Positions 41,051-49,766 of a stretch of 64,000 nt of DNA are shown piece after piece. Both the position numbers and the translations under genes were made by a program. Position 1 is the stretch's first letter. Every line of letters starts with the position of its first letter. The notes below the pieces were generated by a model. It worked only from the letters and a program-made list of their open reading frames with translations, searched no databases and was not told where the DNA came from. Source of the DNA: Methanofollis aquaemaris (GTDB lineage: Archaea; Halobacteriota; Methanomicrobia; Methanomicrobiales; Methanofollaceae); assembly GCF_017357525.1 (NCBI RefSeq), contig NZ_CP036172.1, forward strand, positions 2,082,561 through 2,146,560. The letters are read 5' to 3'.

Positions 41051-42715
41051 ATGTCGATTATAGGTATGACACTCTCCGCGTCTGTCCTCATTCTGGTGGT
41101 CGTGGTGATCCGTGCACTTTTTCTCCACAGAGTTCCGAAAATAACATTTTTGGCGCTGTGGGGTATTGTGTTGTGCCGCTTGCTCGTTCCGTTTTCCATA
41201 CCGTCGCGGTTTAGCGTCTATACGCTGATAGACCGGGTGGGAAATATGTTTTCGGAACAGGTCGTGATTCCGATCTCGACGGCTGAAGGGATTCACTCTC
41301 TTGCTATCGCTTCAGAAACGCCCGCATCGTCAGTATCGTCTGCTCTGTTCGTCTCCCCCCTGACACTGGTATGGTTGGCCGGCATCTTCGCCTGTGCCCT
41401 GTTCTTCATCGCCACGCATGTACGATGTCGTCGAGAATACGGGATGGCGCTGCCGGTTGAGAGCGACCTTGTGGCTGCGTGGCAACAGGAACATCCGACA
41501 CGGCGACCTGTGCAGGTCAGAGAGTCTGATAAAATTTCCGCTCCGCTGACGTACGGGATCATCAGGCCGGTGGTATTGTTGCCGAAATCAATGGATTATA
41601 CCAACAAACGTCAGCTGCGGTATATCCTTGCCCATGAGTACACGCACGTCAGGCGGTTTGATACGCTGGCAAAGAGTCTGCTGGCTGCTGCGCTGTGCGT
41701 TCACTGGTTCAATCCTGTGGTGTGGGTGATGTATGTCCTTGCAAACCGGGATATCGAACTTGCCTGTGATGAAGCGATCGTGCGGACGTTTGGTGAGACG
41801 ACGAGATCTGCGTATGCTCGTACCCTTATCACCATGGAGGAAAAGAAAAGCGGACTGACTACTTTATGCAACAACTTCAGCAGAAATGCGATTGAAGAAA
41901 GGATCGTGTCCATCATGAAAACAAAGAAAACGACGACTTTTGGTATTGTCCTGGCGTTGGTGCTTGTTGTTGGTACTGCAGCAGCATTTGCAACATCAGG
42001 GATATCACAGATCCAGAACGGAGATACGTCGGTTAACGCCGACGGAATCGCAATTGGAGATCACACCGATGGTATCACATATGTAGTCGTAGAAGGAAAC
42101 GATCATCCGCAGACAATCCGAGATATCCCTGAGGAGCAGGATTTATTATCCAAATACGGTTCATATGGCATTTCTTTTGATGAAAATGATAAAATGTGTT
42201 TCGATGGTGACCTTGTCAGATACTTTTTGGATGGTGTCGAATTAGATGACAATACATCGGCTGTCTATTATGAATATCTAAATGCGGATGGTATGGTTGA
42301 CGTCCATACAACGCGAAAAGTGATAGACAACGGTGATGGGAGTGTAAATCCTTTTGGTGGATTAATAGGAATTGAAAAATATAGCCAGGAGGAATATGCA
42401 CAAAGAAACCTGTCTGATTTGAAAATGTTGTCTGGATCGGACACATATGTAGTAGAGGACGTATCGGGGGGGTCTGGACAGGGCGAATCAGTTGTACAGA
42501 GGTTTTCCAAGTATAAGAGATATGGAATTGAGTACAAAGAACGAGAAGGAGGCAGCGTTGGCAACGTCTATTATAACGGACAAATGGTACAGATATTTAT
42601 AGACGAAAACAAATCGAGTGGAATATTTACCTATCGGTCTGTTGGTGGTGGTGAAATCGTTGTTCATACGATTTATGACGAAAATGGAAAGTTGATTGGA
42701 GTGGAAGAAGAATAA
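41051..42715 (+). CDS. BlaR1/M56-type membrane metallopeptidase with unknown sensor domain
   Basis: A 554-residue membrane protein. Residues 1-300 form an M56 peptidase with several helices and the zinc motif HEYTHVRRFD (HExxH) near residue 195, followed by ELACDEAIV with the likely third ligand. A further helix (TFGIVLALVLVVGTAAAFAT, about 297-316) leads to an outside C-terminal domain of about 230 residues rich in beta-type sequence, with two similar segments (SKYGSYGISFDENDKMCFDG and SKYKRYGIEYKEREGGSVGN). That domain does not look like the penicillin-binding sensor of BlaR1. The start MSIIGMTLS has GAGGTGG upstream. Low GC relative to neighbours suggests transfer from bacteria. Confidence 0.85.
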   Translation: MSIIGMTLSASVLILVVVVIRALFLHRVPKITFLALWGIVLCRLLVPFSIPSRFSVYTLIDRVGNMFSEQVVIPISTAEGIHSLAIASETPASSVSSALFVSPLTLVWLAGIFACALFFIATHVRCRREYGMALPVESDLVAAWQQEHPTRRPVQVRESDKISAPLTYGIIRPVVLLPKSMDYTNKRQLRYILAHEYTHVRRFDTLAKSLLAAALCVHWFNPVVWVMYVLANRDIELACDEAIVRTFGETTRSAYARTLITMEEKKSGLTTLCNNFSRNAIEERIVSIMKTKKTTTFGIVLALVLVVGTAAAFATSGISQIQNGDTSVNADGIAIGDHTDGITYVVVEGNDHPQTIRDIPEEQDLLSKYGSYGISFDENDKMCFDGDLVRYFLDGVELDDNTSAVYYEYLNADGMVDVHTTRKVIDNGDGSVNPFGGLIGIEKYSQEEYAQRNLSDLKMLSGSDTYVVEDVSGGSGQGESVVQRFSKYKRYGIEYKEREGGSVGNVYYNGQMVQIFIDENKSSGIFTYRSVGGGEIVVHTIYDENGKLIGVEEE

Positions 42716-42779
42716 GTGACTGCTTCCTCTCCTCTCGTCAGGGGTATCCAGGGTTTTTTCAGCCTGGAGATTGCAGTTC

Positions 42780-42985
42780 CGATCTTGATAAAATTGGCTC
42801 TGTTGAATCCCTCTTCTGGAGTAATATGAAGAGCTGATCACACCCTTGCCCCTCCGTGATGGACCGGCAGAGGACGGAGACCCCCTCTGAACAATTCCCC
42901 GCCCGCCTTCCCCCCCTATCGCAATCCCCGGGGGCGATCCCCTTCCTTCGACCAGATTTCATCCGGCCTCCTCGCCGCTCTCCCA
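42780..42985. repeat. Dispersed GC-rich intergenic element, copy 6
   Basis: Begins with GGCTCTGTTGAATCCCTC (shared with 13768-13785) and contains CGATGGACC-like TGATGGACCGGCAGAGGA. The core CGCCTTCCCCCCCTATCG followed by CAATCCCCGGGGGCG is at about 42903-42936. Lies between convergent genes. No gene. Confidence 0.6.
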
Positions 42986-42988
42986 CCG

Positions 42989-43011
42989 CAAAAAAAAGAG
43001 GAAAAAAATCC
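42989..43011 (-). terminator. Oligo-T terminator of the pyrBI operon
   Basis: On the minus strand the pyrI stop codon is followed by two T tracts of seven and eight residues, separated by CCTC. A small GAGGA/TCCTC hairpin spans the first tract. Confidence 0.6.
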
Positions 43012-43473
43012 TCAGATAATATGCCCCGGAATATCTTCCGTCAGGTACCAATCACAGTACAGACAGTGCAGCCCCCGCTTCGTCACCTCGAACCTGCTCT
43101 TGATCGGTTCGTTGGTGTTGGAGATGCACCCCCGGTTCGGGCACCTGACCACGCCCAGGAGCACCTTCGGGATCTCGACCCCCATCTTCTCGCAGACTAG
43201 ATAGTCCCTGATGATGTTGATCGTGGCCTGGGGAGCGATGAGGGCGATGCGGTCGACCTCCTCGGTGCAGAGTTCGCGGTCTGAGATCTTGACCACGTCC
43301 TTTCTGCCCGACTTCTCGCTCACCACATTGGTGGCGATGGAGAGACACTCGTCGGTCGTCCCGGTGATCCCGAGGATCTTGAGCACATTGAGGGCCTCGC
43401 CCGCGGTGATATGGTCGATCACCGTTCCGTTCCTGATCGGGCTGATCTGCAGCACCCGCGGTTCGTCTTTCAT
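43012..43473 (-). CDS. pyrI: Aspartate carbamoyltransferase regulatory subunit
   Basis: A 153-residue regulatory chain of aspartate transcarbamoylase. The nucleotide-binding domain (1-100) has ISPIRNGTVIDHITAG and ELCTEEVDRIALIAPQATIN. The C-terminal zinc domain has CPNRGC near residue 111 and CLYCD near 140, the four structural cysteines. It assembles with PyrB and binds ATP or CTP to tune pyrimidine synthesis. It overlaps pyrB by four bases and ends the operon. Confidence 0.96.
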   Translation of the reverse strand: MKDEPRVLQISPIRNGTVIDHITAGEALNVLKILGITGTTDECLSIATNVVSEKSGRKDVVKISDRELCTEEVDRIALIAPQATINIIRDYLVCEKMGVEIPKVLLGVVRCPNRGCISNTNEPIKSRFEVTKRGLHCLYCDWYLTEDIPGHII

Positions 43474-44369
43474 CCCATCACCTCCAGGAGGAGGGCCATC
43501 CTGATCGGGACGCCGTTCCTCGCCTGCTGGAAATATTTTGCGTGCGGGAGGGCGTCGACCCGGGAATCGATCTCGTCGACCCGCGGGAGGGGGTGAAGGA
43601 CGATCATCTGTTCCTTCGCCTGTGTCAGGAGTTCGGGGGTGACCCGATAGCTCGAAGCCACCGCATAATACGAGGCCGAGTCGGGGAAGCGCTCCCGCTG
43701 GATCCTGGTGACATACATCACGTCGAGTGCCCGCGTGAACTCACCGATCTCGTCGTGGACGACGATCTCGACACCCCGCTCGCGCAGTTCCTCGACGACG
43801 TTGGGCGGCATCTCCAGGCCCTCGGGGGCGAGGGTGTGGATGGTGACGTCGTACTGCGTCAGGGCGTAGGCGAGCGAGTGGGCTGTCCGCCCGTACCGCA
43901 GGTCGCCGAGGAGTCCCACATCGATCCCTTCGAGCGGCATCGCCTGCCTGATCGTGTACAGGTCGATGAGCGTCTGGGACGGGTGCTGCCCGGCACCGTC
44001 GCCGGCGTTGAGGACCGGGACCGAGGCAAACTCGCTGGCCAGTTGTGCCGCCCCCTCCTTGGGGTGACGGAGCACGATCGCGTCGGCATACCCGCTCACC
44101 ACCCTGATGGTGTCGGCGAGGGTCTCGCCCTTCACGACCGAACTCACCTCCACGCCGCCCATGTCGATGGAGGCCCCGCCGAGCCTGGCCATCGCCGCCT
44201 CGAACGACATCCTCGTCCTGGTCGAGGGCTCGAAGAAGAGCACCCCGAGGATCTTGTCCTCCAGGGCCTTCGGGTCATAGTTGCCCTGGTCGATCGTCTC
44301 TGCCCGATCGAGGAGGGCGTCGATCTCCTTCTTCTCAAACTCCTTGATTGAGATGATGTGCTGCCGCAT
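43470..44369 (-). CDS. pyrB: Aspartate carbamoyltransferase catalytic subunit
   Basis: A 299-residue catalytic chain that joins carbamoyl phosphate to aspartate in pyrimidine synthesis. The carbamoyl-phosphate motif FFEPSTRTRMSFEAAM is near residue 47, with further active-site elements SVVKGETLADT, HPKEGAA, DGAGQHPSQTLIDLYTI near 130, and LHPLPRVDEID near 261. The start is set at MRQHIISIK, with the stop of trmI immediately upstream. It runs into pyrI with a four-base overlap. Confidence 0.96.
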   Translation of the reverse strand: MRQHIISIKEFEKKEIDALLDRAETIDQGNYDPKALEDKILGVLFFEPSTRTRMSFEAAMARLGGASIDMGGVEVSSVVKGETLADTIRVVSGYADAIVLRHPKEGAAQLASEFASVPVLNAGDGAGQHPSQTLIDLYTIRQAMPLEGIDVGLLGDLRYGRTAHSLAYALTQYDVTIHTLAPEGLEMPPNVVEELRERGVEIVVHDEIGEFTRALDVMYVTRIQRERFPDSASYYAVASSYRVTPELLTQAKEQMIVLHPLPRVDEIDSRVDALPHAKYFQQARNGVPIRMALLLEVMG

Positions 44370-44370
44370 C

Positions 44371-45102
44371 TTACCGCCTTGCAATCGTGATATAACCTGA
44401 GTGTCCGACCCGCGTCGACGGTCTGGTGCCGCGCTTGCCCCGCGTCATCTCCCGCTCCATGCACTCATAGGTGTGCACCTCTGAGAAGAGCGTTGCGGCG
44501 GCGTCATAGGCCGCGTTCATCCCCTCGATGAAGGGGGTGTAGCAGGCGAGGTACCCGCCCGGCACCAGGAGGGCGCGGGCGCGGGCGACATGGTCGTAGG
44601 TGACCGGGAGGTCGAGGTGGACGATGTCGAAGCATTCCTCTCCTTCCACGTCGAGGACATCGCAGGCCCGCACCTCAACGTTCTCAAGCCCGGCATCTCT
44701 GATATTTTTCTCGGCCCGCGTCGCAAACTCGGGCCTGATCTCGCAGGTGACGACCGACCGGGCGATCCCGCCAAAATAGATCGCCGCGATCCCGCTCCCG
44801 GTCCCCGCGTCCAGAACGACGTCGTTCTTGTTCATGCCGGTGTAGGCGATGACCATCCCGATGTCCTTGGGGAGCATCGGGGCCCCGGTCCGGGAGGCAT
44901 GGTTGAAGAAATCGGTGGCTTTCGGTCGCCTGACCGTGAACTCGTGCCCCAGGTGAGTGGCGGCGATGCTCCCGTACGCGGCCCCGACCAGGGCTTCGAG
45001 GTCGAGGATCCCCAGGTCGGTGGAGAGGGTGCCCTCGCCGGCACGTACATAGTACTCCCGCTTGTTCGAGACGAGGAGCAGCCGCTCCCCTGCCTGGATC
45101 AT
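44371..45102 (-). CDS. trmI: tRNA (adenine-N1)-methyltransferase TrmI
   Basis: A 243-residue SAM-dependent enzyme of the TrmI/Gcd14 family, which in archaea forms m1A at positions 57 and 58 of tRNA. The N-terminal domain has GEGTLSTDLGILDLEALVGA. The catalytic part has RTGAPMLPKDIGMVIAYTGM, the SAM motif VVLDAGTGSGIAAIYFGG near residue 95, CEIRPEF, and DIVHLDLPVTYDHV. The C-terminal MTRGKRGTRPSTRVGHSGYI is a family signature. It overlaps the NAC gene upstream by four bases and precedes pyrB by one base. Confidence 0.94.
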   Translation of the reverse strand: MIQAGERLLLVSNKREYYVRAGEGTLSTDLGILDLEALVGAAYGSIAATHLGHEFTVRRPKATDFFNHASRTGAPMLPKDIGMVIAYTGMNKNDVVLDAGTGSGIAAIYFGGIARSVVTCEIRPEFATRAEKNIRDAGLENVEVRACDVLDVEGEECFDIVHLDLPVTYDHVARARALLVPGGYLACYTPFIEGMNAAYDAAATLFSEVHTYECMEREMTRGKRGTRPSTRVGHSGYITIARR

Positions 45103-45443
45103 GCGCCGCTCAGCCGCATGATCGCCTCGGCGATGTCGCCGTTGGTGGCGGTGAGCGCCTCTTTTGCGGCTTCTGCAGAGGCGTTGGTCTGGACCATTAC
45201 CAGTTTGACGTCTTCTTCGGGGATCTCGACGGCCGCCGGTTCGAACCGCGCCTCGCCGTTGATCTGGTAGGTGGTGGTCCCCTGCATGATCGTGGCGACG
45301 ACCTCGGCCTCGTCGAAGACATAGTCCCCTTTCTCGGTCTCGATGACGACCCGCTTGACATCTTCAAGCGTCTCCATCTGCATGCCGAGCTGCTTCATCA
45401 TCTGCTTCATCTTTTTTGGATTGATCTTACCGCCTGGAAACAC
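45099..45443 (-). CDS. nac: Nascent polypeptide-associated complex protein (NAC)
   Basis: A 114-residue archaeal alpha-NAC that binds ribosomes and emerging chains. The N-terminal part has KINPKKMKQMMKQLGMQMET. The NAC beta-barrel (about 24-72) has VKRVVIETEKGDYVFDEAEV and the C-terminal UBA-like domain (about 75-113) has VKLVMVQTNASAEAAKEALT. Length is as expected. It sits between the PUA protein (two-base gap) and trmI (four-base overlap) in one operon. Confidence 0.95.
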   Translation of the reverse strand: MFPGGKINPKKMKQMMKQLGMQMETLEDVKRVVIETEKGDYVFDEAEVVATIMQGTTTYQINGEARFEPAAVEIPEEDVKLVMVQTNASAEAAKEALTATNGDIAEAIMRLSGA

Positions 45444-45445
45444 GT

Positions 45446-45955
45446 TTACTTCCCTCCTTTCCGTACTTTTACCGCTACTCCGTAATCAAATGCCATCATC
45501 TCGTCGCCCGAGAGGGCGGCCTCGCCGGTGCCGAGAAGGTCGTCGCCCTCCCGCACCACCAGCACCTCGTCGCCTGGGCGGATCCCGGGGTCGGCGGCGA
45601 CGACGTGTTTGGAAAAGGCGTTCTTCCCCTGCGCCACGAACTCGGCGGCGTCCTCCATCACCACGACCCGGTAGGCCGGGGCCGGGATGGCGGCCCGGAG
45701 CCGTCGGGCTCCTTCGATCCCGAGGGTGAACCGTCCGTCCTGGGCCCTGACCGTGACGAGCCGCTGATTTTCTAGCATCACCTGTCTGACCCGTTTGGTC
45801 TTCGACCTGACGAACCGGCACCCTTCAGGGAAGAGGGCTTCGCCTGCCCCCCGTCCGAACTGGAAGTCGGCGATGGTCCGGACCTGCTCCAGCGCGCGCG
45901 CTCCTGATCTTCCTATCACAACACACAGACTCCTGTACCAGATCCTGACATGCAT
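45446..45955 (-). CDS. PUA-domain RNA-binding protein
   Basis: A 169-residue protein with a C-terminal PUA domain (about 85-165). The domain has RVVVMEDAAEFVAQGKNAFS, KHVVAADPGIRPGDEVLVV and GTGEAALSGDEMMAFDYGVA, like the domain of archaeosine transglycosylase and MCT-1/Tma20. The N-terminal part has FQFGRGAGEALFPEGCRF. The ATG start adds 12 residues (MHVRIWYRSLCV) of doubtful character. A GTG at 45919 preceded by AGGAG is a reasonable alternative giving 157 residues. Its place beside NAC fits a translation-linked role. Confidence 0.82.
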   Translation of the reverse strand: MHVRIWYRSLCVVIGRSGARALEQVRTIADFQFGRGAGEALFPEGCRFVRSKTKRVRQVMLENQRLVTVRAQDGRFTLGIEGARRLRAAIPAPAYRVVVMEDAAEFVAQGKNAFSKHVVAADPGIRPGDEVLVVREGDDLLGTGEAALSGDEMMAFDYGVAVKVRKGGK

Positions 45956-46013
45956 GCCCCGCGGGGCTGGTCGGTCAGTACTTGTGTTTCAGCCGATATA
46001 ATGCATCCGTGGG

Positions 46014-47399
46014 TCAGGCCTGACCCCGGGTGCGTTGCCGCCCGATGCACGCGTCCACCAGGCCGAGAAACTCCTCTTCCGCTTCCCTGGGGATATACGC
46101 ACCCGCAGCGATGGCGTGGCCGCCGCCCGCCCCCCCGAAGGGTGCGGCCGCCTCGATGAGTGCCGCCTGGAGGTCGAGGCCAGCCCCGACCATCCGGTCG
46201 GTCGCCCGCATCGAGACTTTGGTGAGCGAGGGATCTTCGGGGAGCGAGCACATCACCAGGACCGGTTTGTCCTGGTTGAGTTTGGAGAGGGCCATTCCCG
46301 CGCCGATCCCGACGACGGTGTCGGGGAAGCGGTCGCCCACATGGATGTACTGGACCGCCCCGAGTTCTTCCACGCCGGTCTTGAGGATATAGTGCATCAA
46401 CTCCTTGATCGTCGCCCGGTGGTGGGTGAGCATGTGCTCGGCCTCCCGGAGGGCGACGCCCCGGTCGTCGGCACAGACCGCGGCCCCGATCTCGGGCCTG
46501 GCCCACCGCCCGCAGGCGTTGAGGAGGGTCGAGAATTCGGCGGCATTGCGAAGTGCGGTCTGGGGTGCCTCGTCGGGGAAGAGGTAGAGTTCGGCGGTGA
46601 GTTTCTCGACGTCCCCACCGTCGGCGACGACCTGCTCGGTGAGGGCCGAGGTGATGGTCTGGCGCTCGCTGTCGTCGAGGTCTTCCCAGACCCGCCATCG
46701 TCCGCTATCGGTTCTGGTCCGGATCCCGTGAAGTTCCAGGAACCGGCGGGCGCCCTGGGGGTTGCCGGTCACGCCCCGCACCGGGGTCTCGTCGCTGTAG
46801 GCAAGACAGATGTGGAGGGGGCGGGTGGAGATCCCGAAGAGGTTGAGGTCGCGCCTGGCGGTCACGTTCCCGTACTCGATCCCGTCCCCGGCGATCTCTC
46901 TGGCCGGGCCGATGAGCCCGCAGTCTTCTCTGGCCATCATGTCGCCGACATTCCCGATGACCGCGAGTTTGGCAAGGTCGCGGTTGTCGGCGTCGATCGC
47001 CCTGGCGACGAGGTACGCCGCCCCGGCGGCCGAGAACTTGGTGTGGCCGTACGGGAGGGCGTTCACCTGGAGGTAGGGGGTGTCGACCTCCTGTGAGACG
47101 TGGTGGTCGACGATCACCACTTCGTCCTCGGCGAGGCCGTGCTCTTCGAGGAGGTTTTGTTGTCCTGCCCCGAGGTCTGAGAAGACCTTGAGGCTGTCGT
47201 CCTTCGGGACGCGGTGCATCATCAACGGCTCGAGCTGCCGGAGAAAGACCGGGGTCGCCATCACCCCGGCACGGGTAATGGCCTGCATCAGCACCGAAAG
47301 GCTGGTGATCCCGTCGGCGTCGATATGGGAGATGACGGTCACCTCGTCGGCGTTCAGGATCCGGTCTGCGGCCTCGCGCACCTCGCCCTCAAGAGTCAT
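46014..47399 (-). CDS. DHH-family RecJ-like phosphoesterase/exonuclease
   Basis: A 461-residue protein with the archaeal RecJ-like layout. The DHH domain (1-160) carries SHIDADGITS, IVDHHVSQE and VIGNVGDMM, giving the manganese-binding aspartates and histidines. The DHHA1 domain near the C terminus has GGAGGGHAIAAGAYI. Such archaeal proteins include single-strand nucleases and the Cdc45-like GAN partner of the replication machinery. Which of these applies cannot be decided here. All key DHH residues are present, so catalysis is likely. It is the first gene of the run leading to pyrI and is divergent from the NAD(P)HX repair gene. Confidence 0.88.
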   Translation of the reverse strand: MTLEGEVREAADRILNADEVTVISHIDADGITSLSVLMQAITRAGVMATPVFLRQLEPLMMHRVPKDDSLKVFSDLGAGQQNLLEEHGLAEDEVVIVDHHVSQEVDTPYLQVNALPYGHTKFSAAGAAYLVARAIDADNRDLAKLAVIGNVGDMMAREDCGLIGPAREIAGDGIEYGNVTARRDLNLFGISTRPLHICLAYSDETPVRGVTGNPQGARRFLELHGIRTRTDSGRWRVWEDLDDSERQTITSALTEQVVADGGDVEKLTAELYLFPDEAPQTALRNAAEFSTLLNACGRWARPEIGAAVCADDRGVALREAEHMLTHHRATIKELMHYILKTGVEELGAVQYIHVGDRFPDTVVGIGAGMALSKLNQDKPVLVMCSLPEDPSLTKVSMRATDRMVGAGLDLQAALIEAAAPFGGAGGGHAIAAGAYIPREAEEEFLGLVDACIGRQRTRGQA

Positions 47400-47479
47400 G
47401 GCTGTATGTACCTTGTCGCTGTCATTTAGTTCATTGGATCGGGGTCTGGTTCTGGGAAAAATAGTTGTGGTGAATTTTT

Positions 47480-47700
47480 ATTCCGGGGTGTGAATGGTGG
47501 GAAGGCGAGTGATCCGACGTGCCGTCCTCCATCGTAGGATCTTCACCGCAATCTCGCGCCGGGGTGCTACGTACCCCCTCGCCGCCCTGTCGCGATTGAG
47601 AGGGGTCAGGGATCTCTCCATCTCCTGAAGAACTGCTATGAAAAATGTTCATGCGGTACGCCTGGGGCGTGCTCTCGACTCTGATACACCAGAGCCAAAA
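47480..47700. repeat. Dispersed GC-rich intergenic element, copy 7
   Basis: Contains GGGAAGGCGAGTGATCCG, GACGTGCCGTCCTCCATC, a reversed-core-like CCCTGTCGCGATTGAGAG (about 47585-47602), and the second module GGTACGCCTGGGGCGTGC (about 47655-47672). It occupies the 350-base gap between divergent genes, where the promoter of the right gene must also lie (TATA-like AAAATTATC near 47698). Confidence 0.55.
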
Positions 47701-47748
47701 TTATCTATGGAGGAACCGCGAAAAAGGACGCTTTGAGAAGGTTAGATC

Positions 47749-49137
47749 ATGGACTTCAGGGAGTTGCAGGAGTTTTGTGAGACCGGGACGATCACGCCCG
47801 GACGGATGCGTGCGGTGGATAAAAATTCCATGGCCCTCGGGGTCTCGGGTCTCCAGTTGATGGAGGCGGCCGGGTGTGCCGTCGTTGCGGCGGTGCGTGA
47901 GTCTGCTCCGTCGCGGGTGCTCGTCCTCTGCGGGCGGGGGAACAACGGCGGTGACGGCCTGGCCGTCGCCCGCCACCTCCAGGACTGTGAGGTGGATGTG
48001 ATCTTCCCGGCGTGCGGCTCGGCCACGCCTGGCTTCCTCACTCAACTCACCGCCCTCCGCGCCTGCCCGGCCGCCCTCCATGAGGTACGCCTGCCCACCG
48101 AGGTGGAGGCCCTCGCCCCGCTCTTCGAGCGGGCCGACGTGATCGTCGACGCCATGCTCGGCACCGGGGTTATGGGGACGCCGCGGGAGCCCCTGGCAAC
48201 GATGGTCATGCTCATGAACGCGAGTGCCGCCCGCGTGGTGACGACCGACGTCCCGACGCCGGGGGCGCGTTCAGACCTCATCGTCACCTTCCACCGAGCA
48301 AAGGAACCGGGCGGCCGGGTGGCGGAGATCGGGATCCCGCTCGCCGCCGAGGTCTGCACCGGTCCCGGTGATCTCATGATGCTCAGGCCGAAGGGGTCGG
48401 CTGCCCACAAGGGTGTGGGCGGCGAGGTGCTCGTCGTCGGCGGCGGGCCGTACCAGGGCGCCCCGTACCTCGCGGCCCTCGCGGCCCTCAGGGCCGGGGC
48501 CGACATTGTGCGGGTTGCGTCGCCGGTGGCGCTCCAGGCCCCCGACCTCATCCAGGTGCCGCTCGCCGGTGGGCAGATCGGCACCGAACACCTGGAGACG
48601 CTGGTCCCGCTCGCCGAGCGTGCCGATGTCGTCCTCTGCGGCAACGGCCTCGGGACCAAGAGCCACGCGGTGGTGACGGCCCTCGCCCCGCATGCCCGGC
48701 GGCTCGTCCTCGACGCCGACGCCCTCCGCCTCCCCCTGCCCGCAGGGCAGGAGACGATCTACACCCCACACGCCGCGGAGTTTGCCAGGATGACCGGAGT
48801 CACTCTCCCGGCCGGGCTTGCCGATCGCGCGAGGGCGGTCAGGGCTGCGGTGCCGGAGGGCGCGACCGTCCTCCTCAAGGGCGCGGTGGACATCGTCTCA
48901 GACGGGAGGCGCGTCCGTTTCAACCGGAGCGGCTGTCCGGCCATGACCGTCGGCGGGACCGGGGACGTCCTCGCCGGGCTGACGGCGGGGCTCTTCTGTC
49001 GTCTTGACCCCTTCGATGCGGCGTGCCTCGCGGCGTACGCGAGCGGTCTCGCCGGTGAGGCTGCCGCCGCCGGGCGGGACGCCGGGATGACCGCAACAGA
49101 GATGCTCGAAAAGATCCCACAGGTGCTCTATGGTTGA
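47749..49137 (+). CDS. nnr: Bifunctional NAD(P)H-hydrate epimerase / ADP-dependent dehydratase
   Basis: A 462-residue fusion that repairs hydrated NADH and NADPH. The N-terminal epimerase (1-200) has LGVSGLQLMEAAG, LVLCGRGNNGGDGLAVARHL and VDAMLGTGVMG. Its usual DIPSG loop reads DVPTPGA. The C-terminal ribokinase-like dehydratase (215-460) has KGVGGEVLVVGGGPYQGAPY, VLCGNGLG, LVLDADAL, TPHAAEFARM and TVGGTGDVLAGLTAG, the ADP and catalytic motifs. It overlaps moaC by eight bases. Confidence 0.93.
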   Translation: MDFRELQEFCETGTITPGRMRAVDKNSMALGVSGLQLMEAAGCAVVAAVRESAPSRVLVLCGRGNNGGDGLAVARHLQDCEVDVIFPACGSATPGFLTQLTALRACPAALHEVRLPTEVEALAPLFERADVIVDAMLGTGVMGTPREPLATMVMLMNASAARVVTTDVPTPGARSDLIVTFHRAKEPGGRVAEIGIPLAAEVCTGPGDLMMLRPKGSAAHKGVGGEVLVVGGGPYQGAPYLAALAALRAGADIVRVASPVALQAPDLIQVPLAGGQIGTEHLETLVPLAERADVVLCGNGLGTKSHAVVTALAPHARRLVLDADALRLPLPAGQETIYTPHAAEFARMTGVTLPAGLADRARAVRAAVPEGATVLLKGAVDIVSDGRRVRFNRSGCPAMTVGGTGDVLAGLTAGLFCRLDPFDAACLAAYASGLAGEAAAAGRDAGMTATEMLEKIPQVLYG

Positions 49138-49603
49138 GTTTACCCATATCGCCGATGACCGCGCCCACATGGTCGACGTCTCGGCCAAGCCCGACGTGGT
49201 GCGGACAGCGGTTGCCGCCGGCCGGATCTACCTGCGCCCCGAGACCCTGGAGGCGATCCGCTCGGGCACCACCATCAAGGGCAATGTCCTGGCCACCGCC
49301 AGAGTCGCCGCCACCCTCGCCGTCAAGGACACCCCCAGGATCATCCCGATGTGCCACCCCCTCGCTCTCGGCGGCGTGGAGGTCGAGTTTGAGGAGACCG
49401 GGGAAGACGCCATCGAGGCGAAGGTCAGCGTCCGTTCGTACGGCAAGACTGGTGTCGAGATGGAGGCCCTCACCGGCGTCTCCGCCGCCCTGCTCACCGT
49501 CTGGGATATGGTCAAGTCCGCAGAGAAGGACGAGGACGGGCAGTACCCGGTCACCAGGATCGAGGGGATCCGGGTGATCGAGAAGAGGAAGGGCACGGTC
49601 TGA
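49130..49603 (+). CDS. moaC: Cyclic pyranopterin monophosphate synthase MoaC
   Basis: A 157-residue enzyme of molybdopterin synthesis, acting with MoaA to make cyclic pyranopterin monophosphate. Conserved segments are MVDVSAKPDVVRTAVAAGRI, GNVLATARVAATLAVKDTP, the active-site IPMCHPLALGGVEVEF, and TGVEMEALTGVSAALLTVWD with DMVKSAEK. Length is standard. Molybdopterin (or its tungsten form) is needed by formylmethanofuran dehydrogenase and formate dehydrogenase in methanogens. The gene overlaps the preceding nnr gene. Confidence 0.97.
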   Translation: MVEFTHIADDRAHMVDVSAKPDVVRTAVAAGRIYLRPETLEAIRSGTTIKGNVLATARVAATLAVKDTPRIIPMCHPLALGGVEVEFEETGEDAIEAKVSVRSYGKTGVEMEALTGVSAALLTVWDMVKSAEKDEDGQYPVTRIEGIRVIEKRKGTV

Positions 49604-49740
49604 GTGCTGTTGGGGGAGCGTTGCGCCTCCCGGTCCCCCCACGGACAGAGGAGAGGCAGGGGCGGCATGGACCTCCCTGCCCGCTGCCATATCGTGAAGA
49701 ACGATCAGAATCGATCCCCTCCTCTCTCCGGACCGGTCTT
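49604..49740. repeat. Possible short copy of the dispersed GC-rich element
   Basis: GGAGCGTTGCGCCTCCCGG with TCCCCCCACGGACAGAGGA and GGCAGGGGCGGCATGG resembles pieces of the long element at 38400 and 63350, but the core block is not clear. No gene. Confidence 0.3.
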
Positions 49741-49766
49741 CGGAACAATAATAACCACCTGATACC

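Noticed and set aside
46035-47096. A 353-residue plus-strand frame antisense to the RecJ-like gene
   Set aside because: Shadow of a GC-rich gene with complete DHH motifs on the minus strand.
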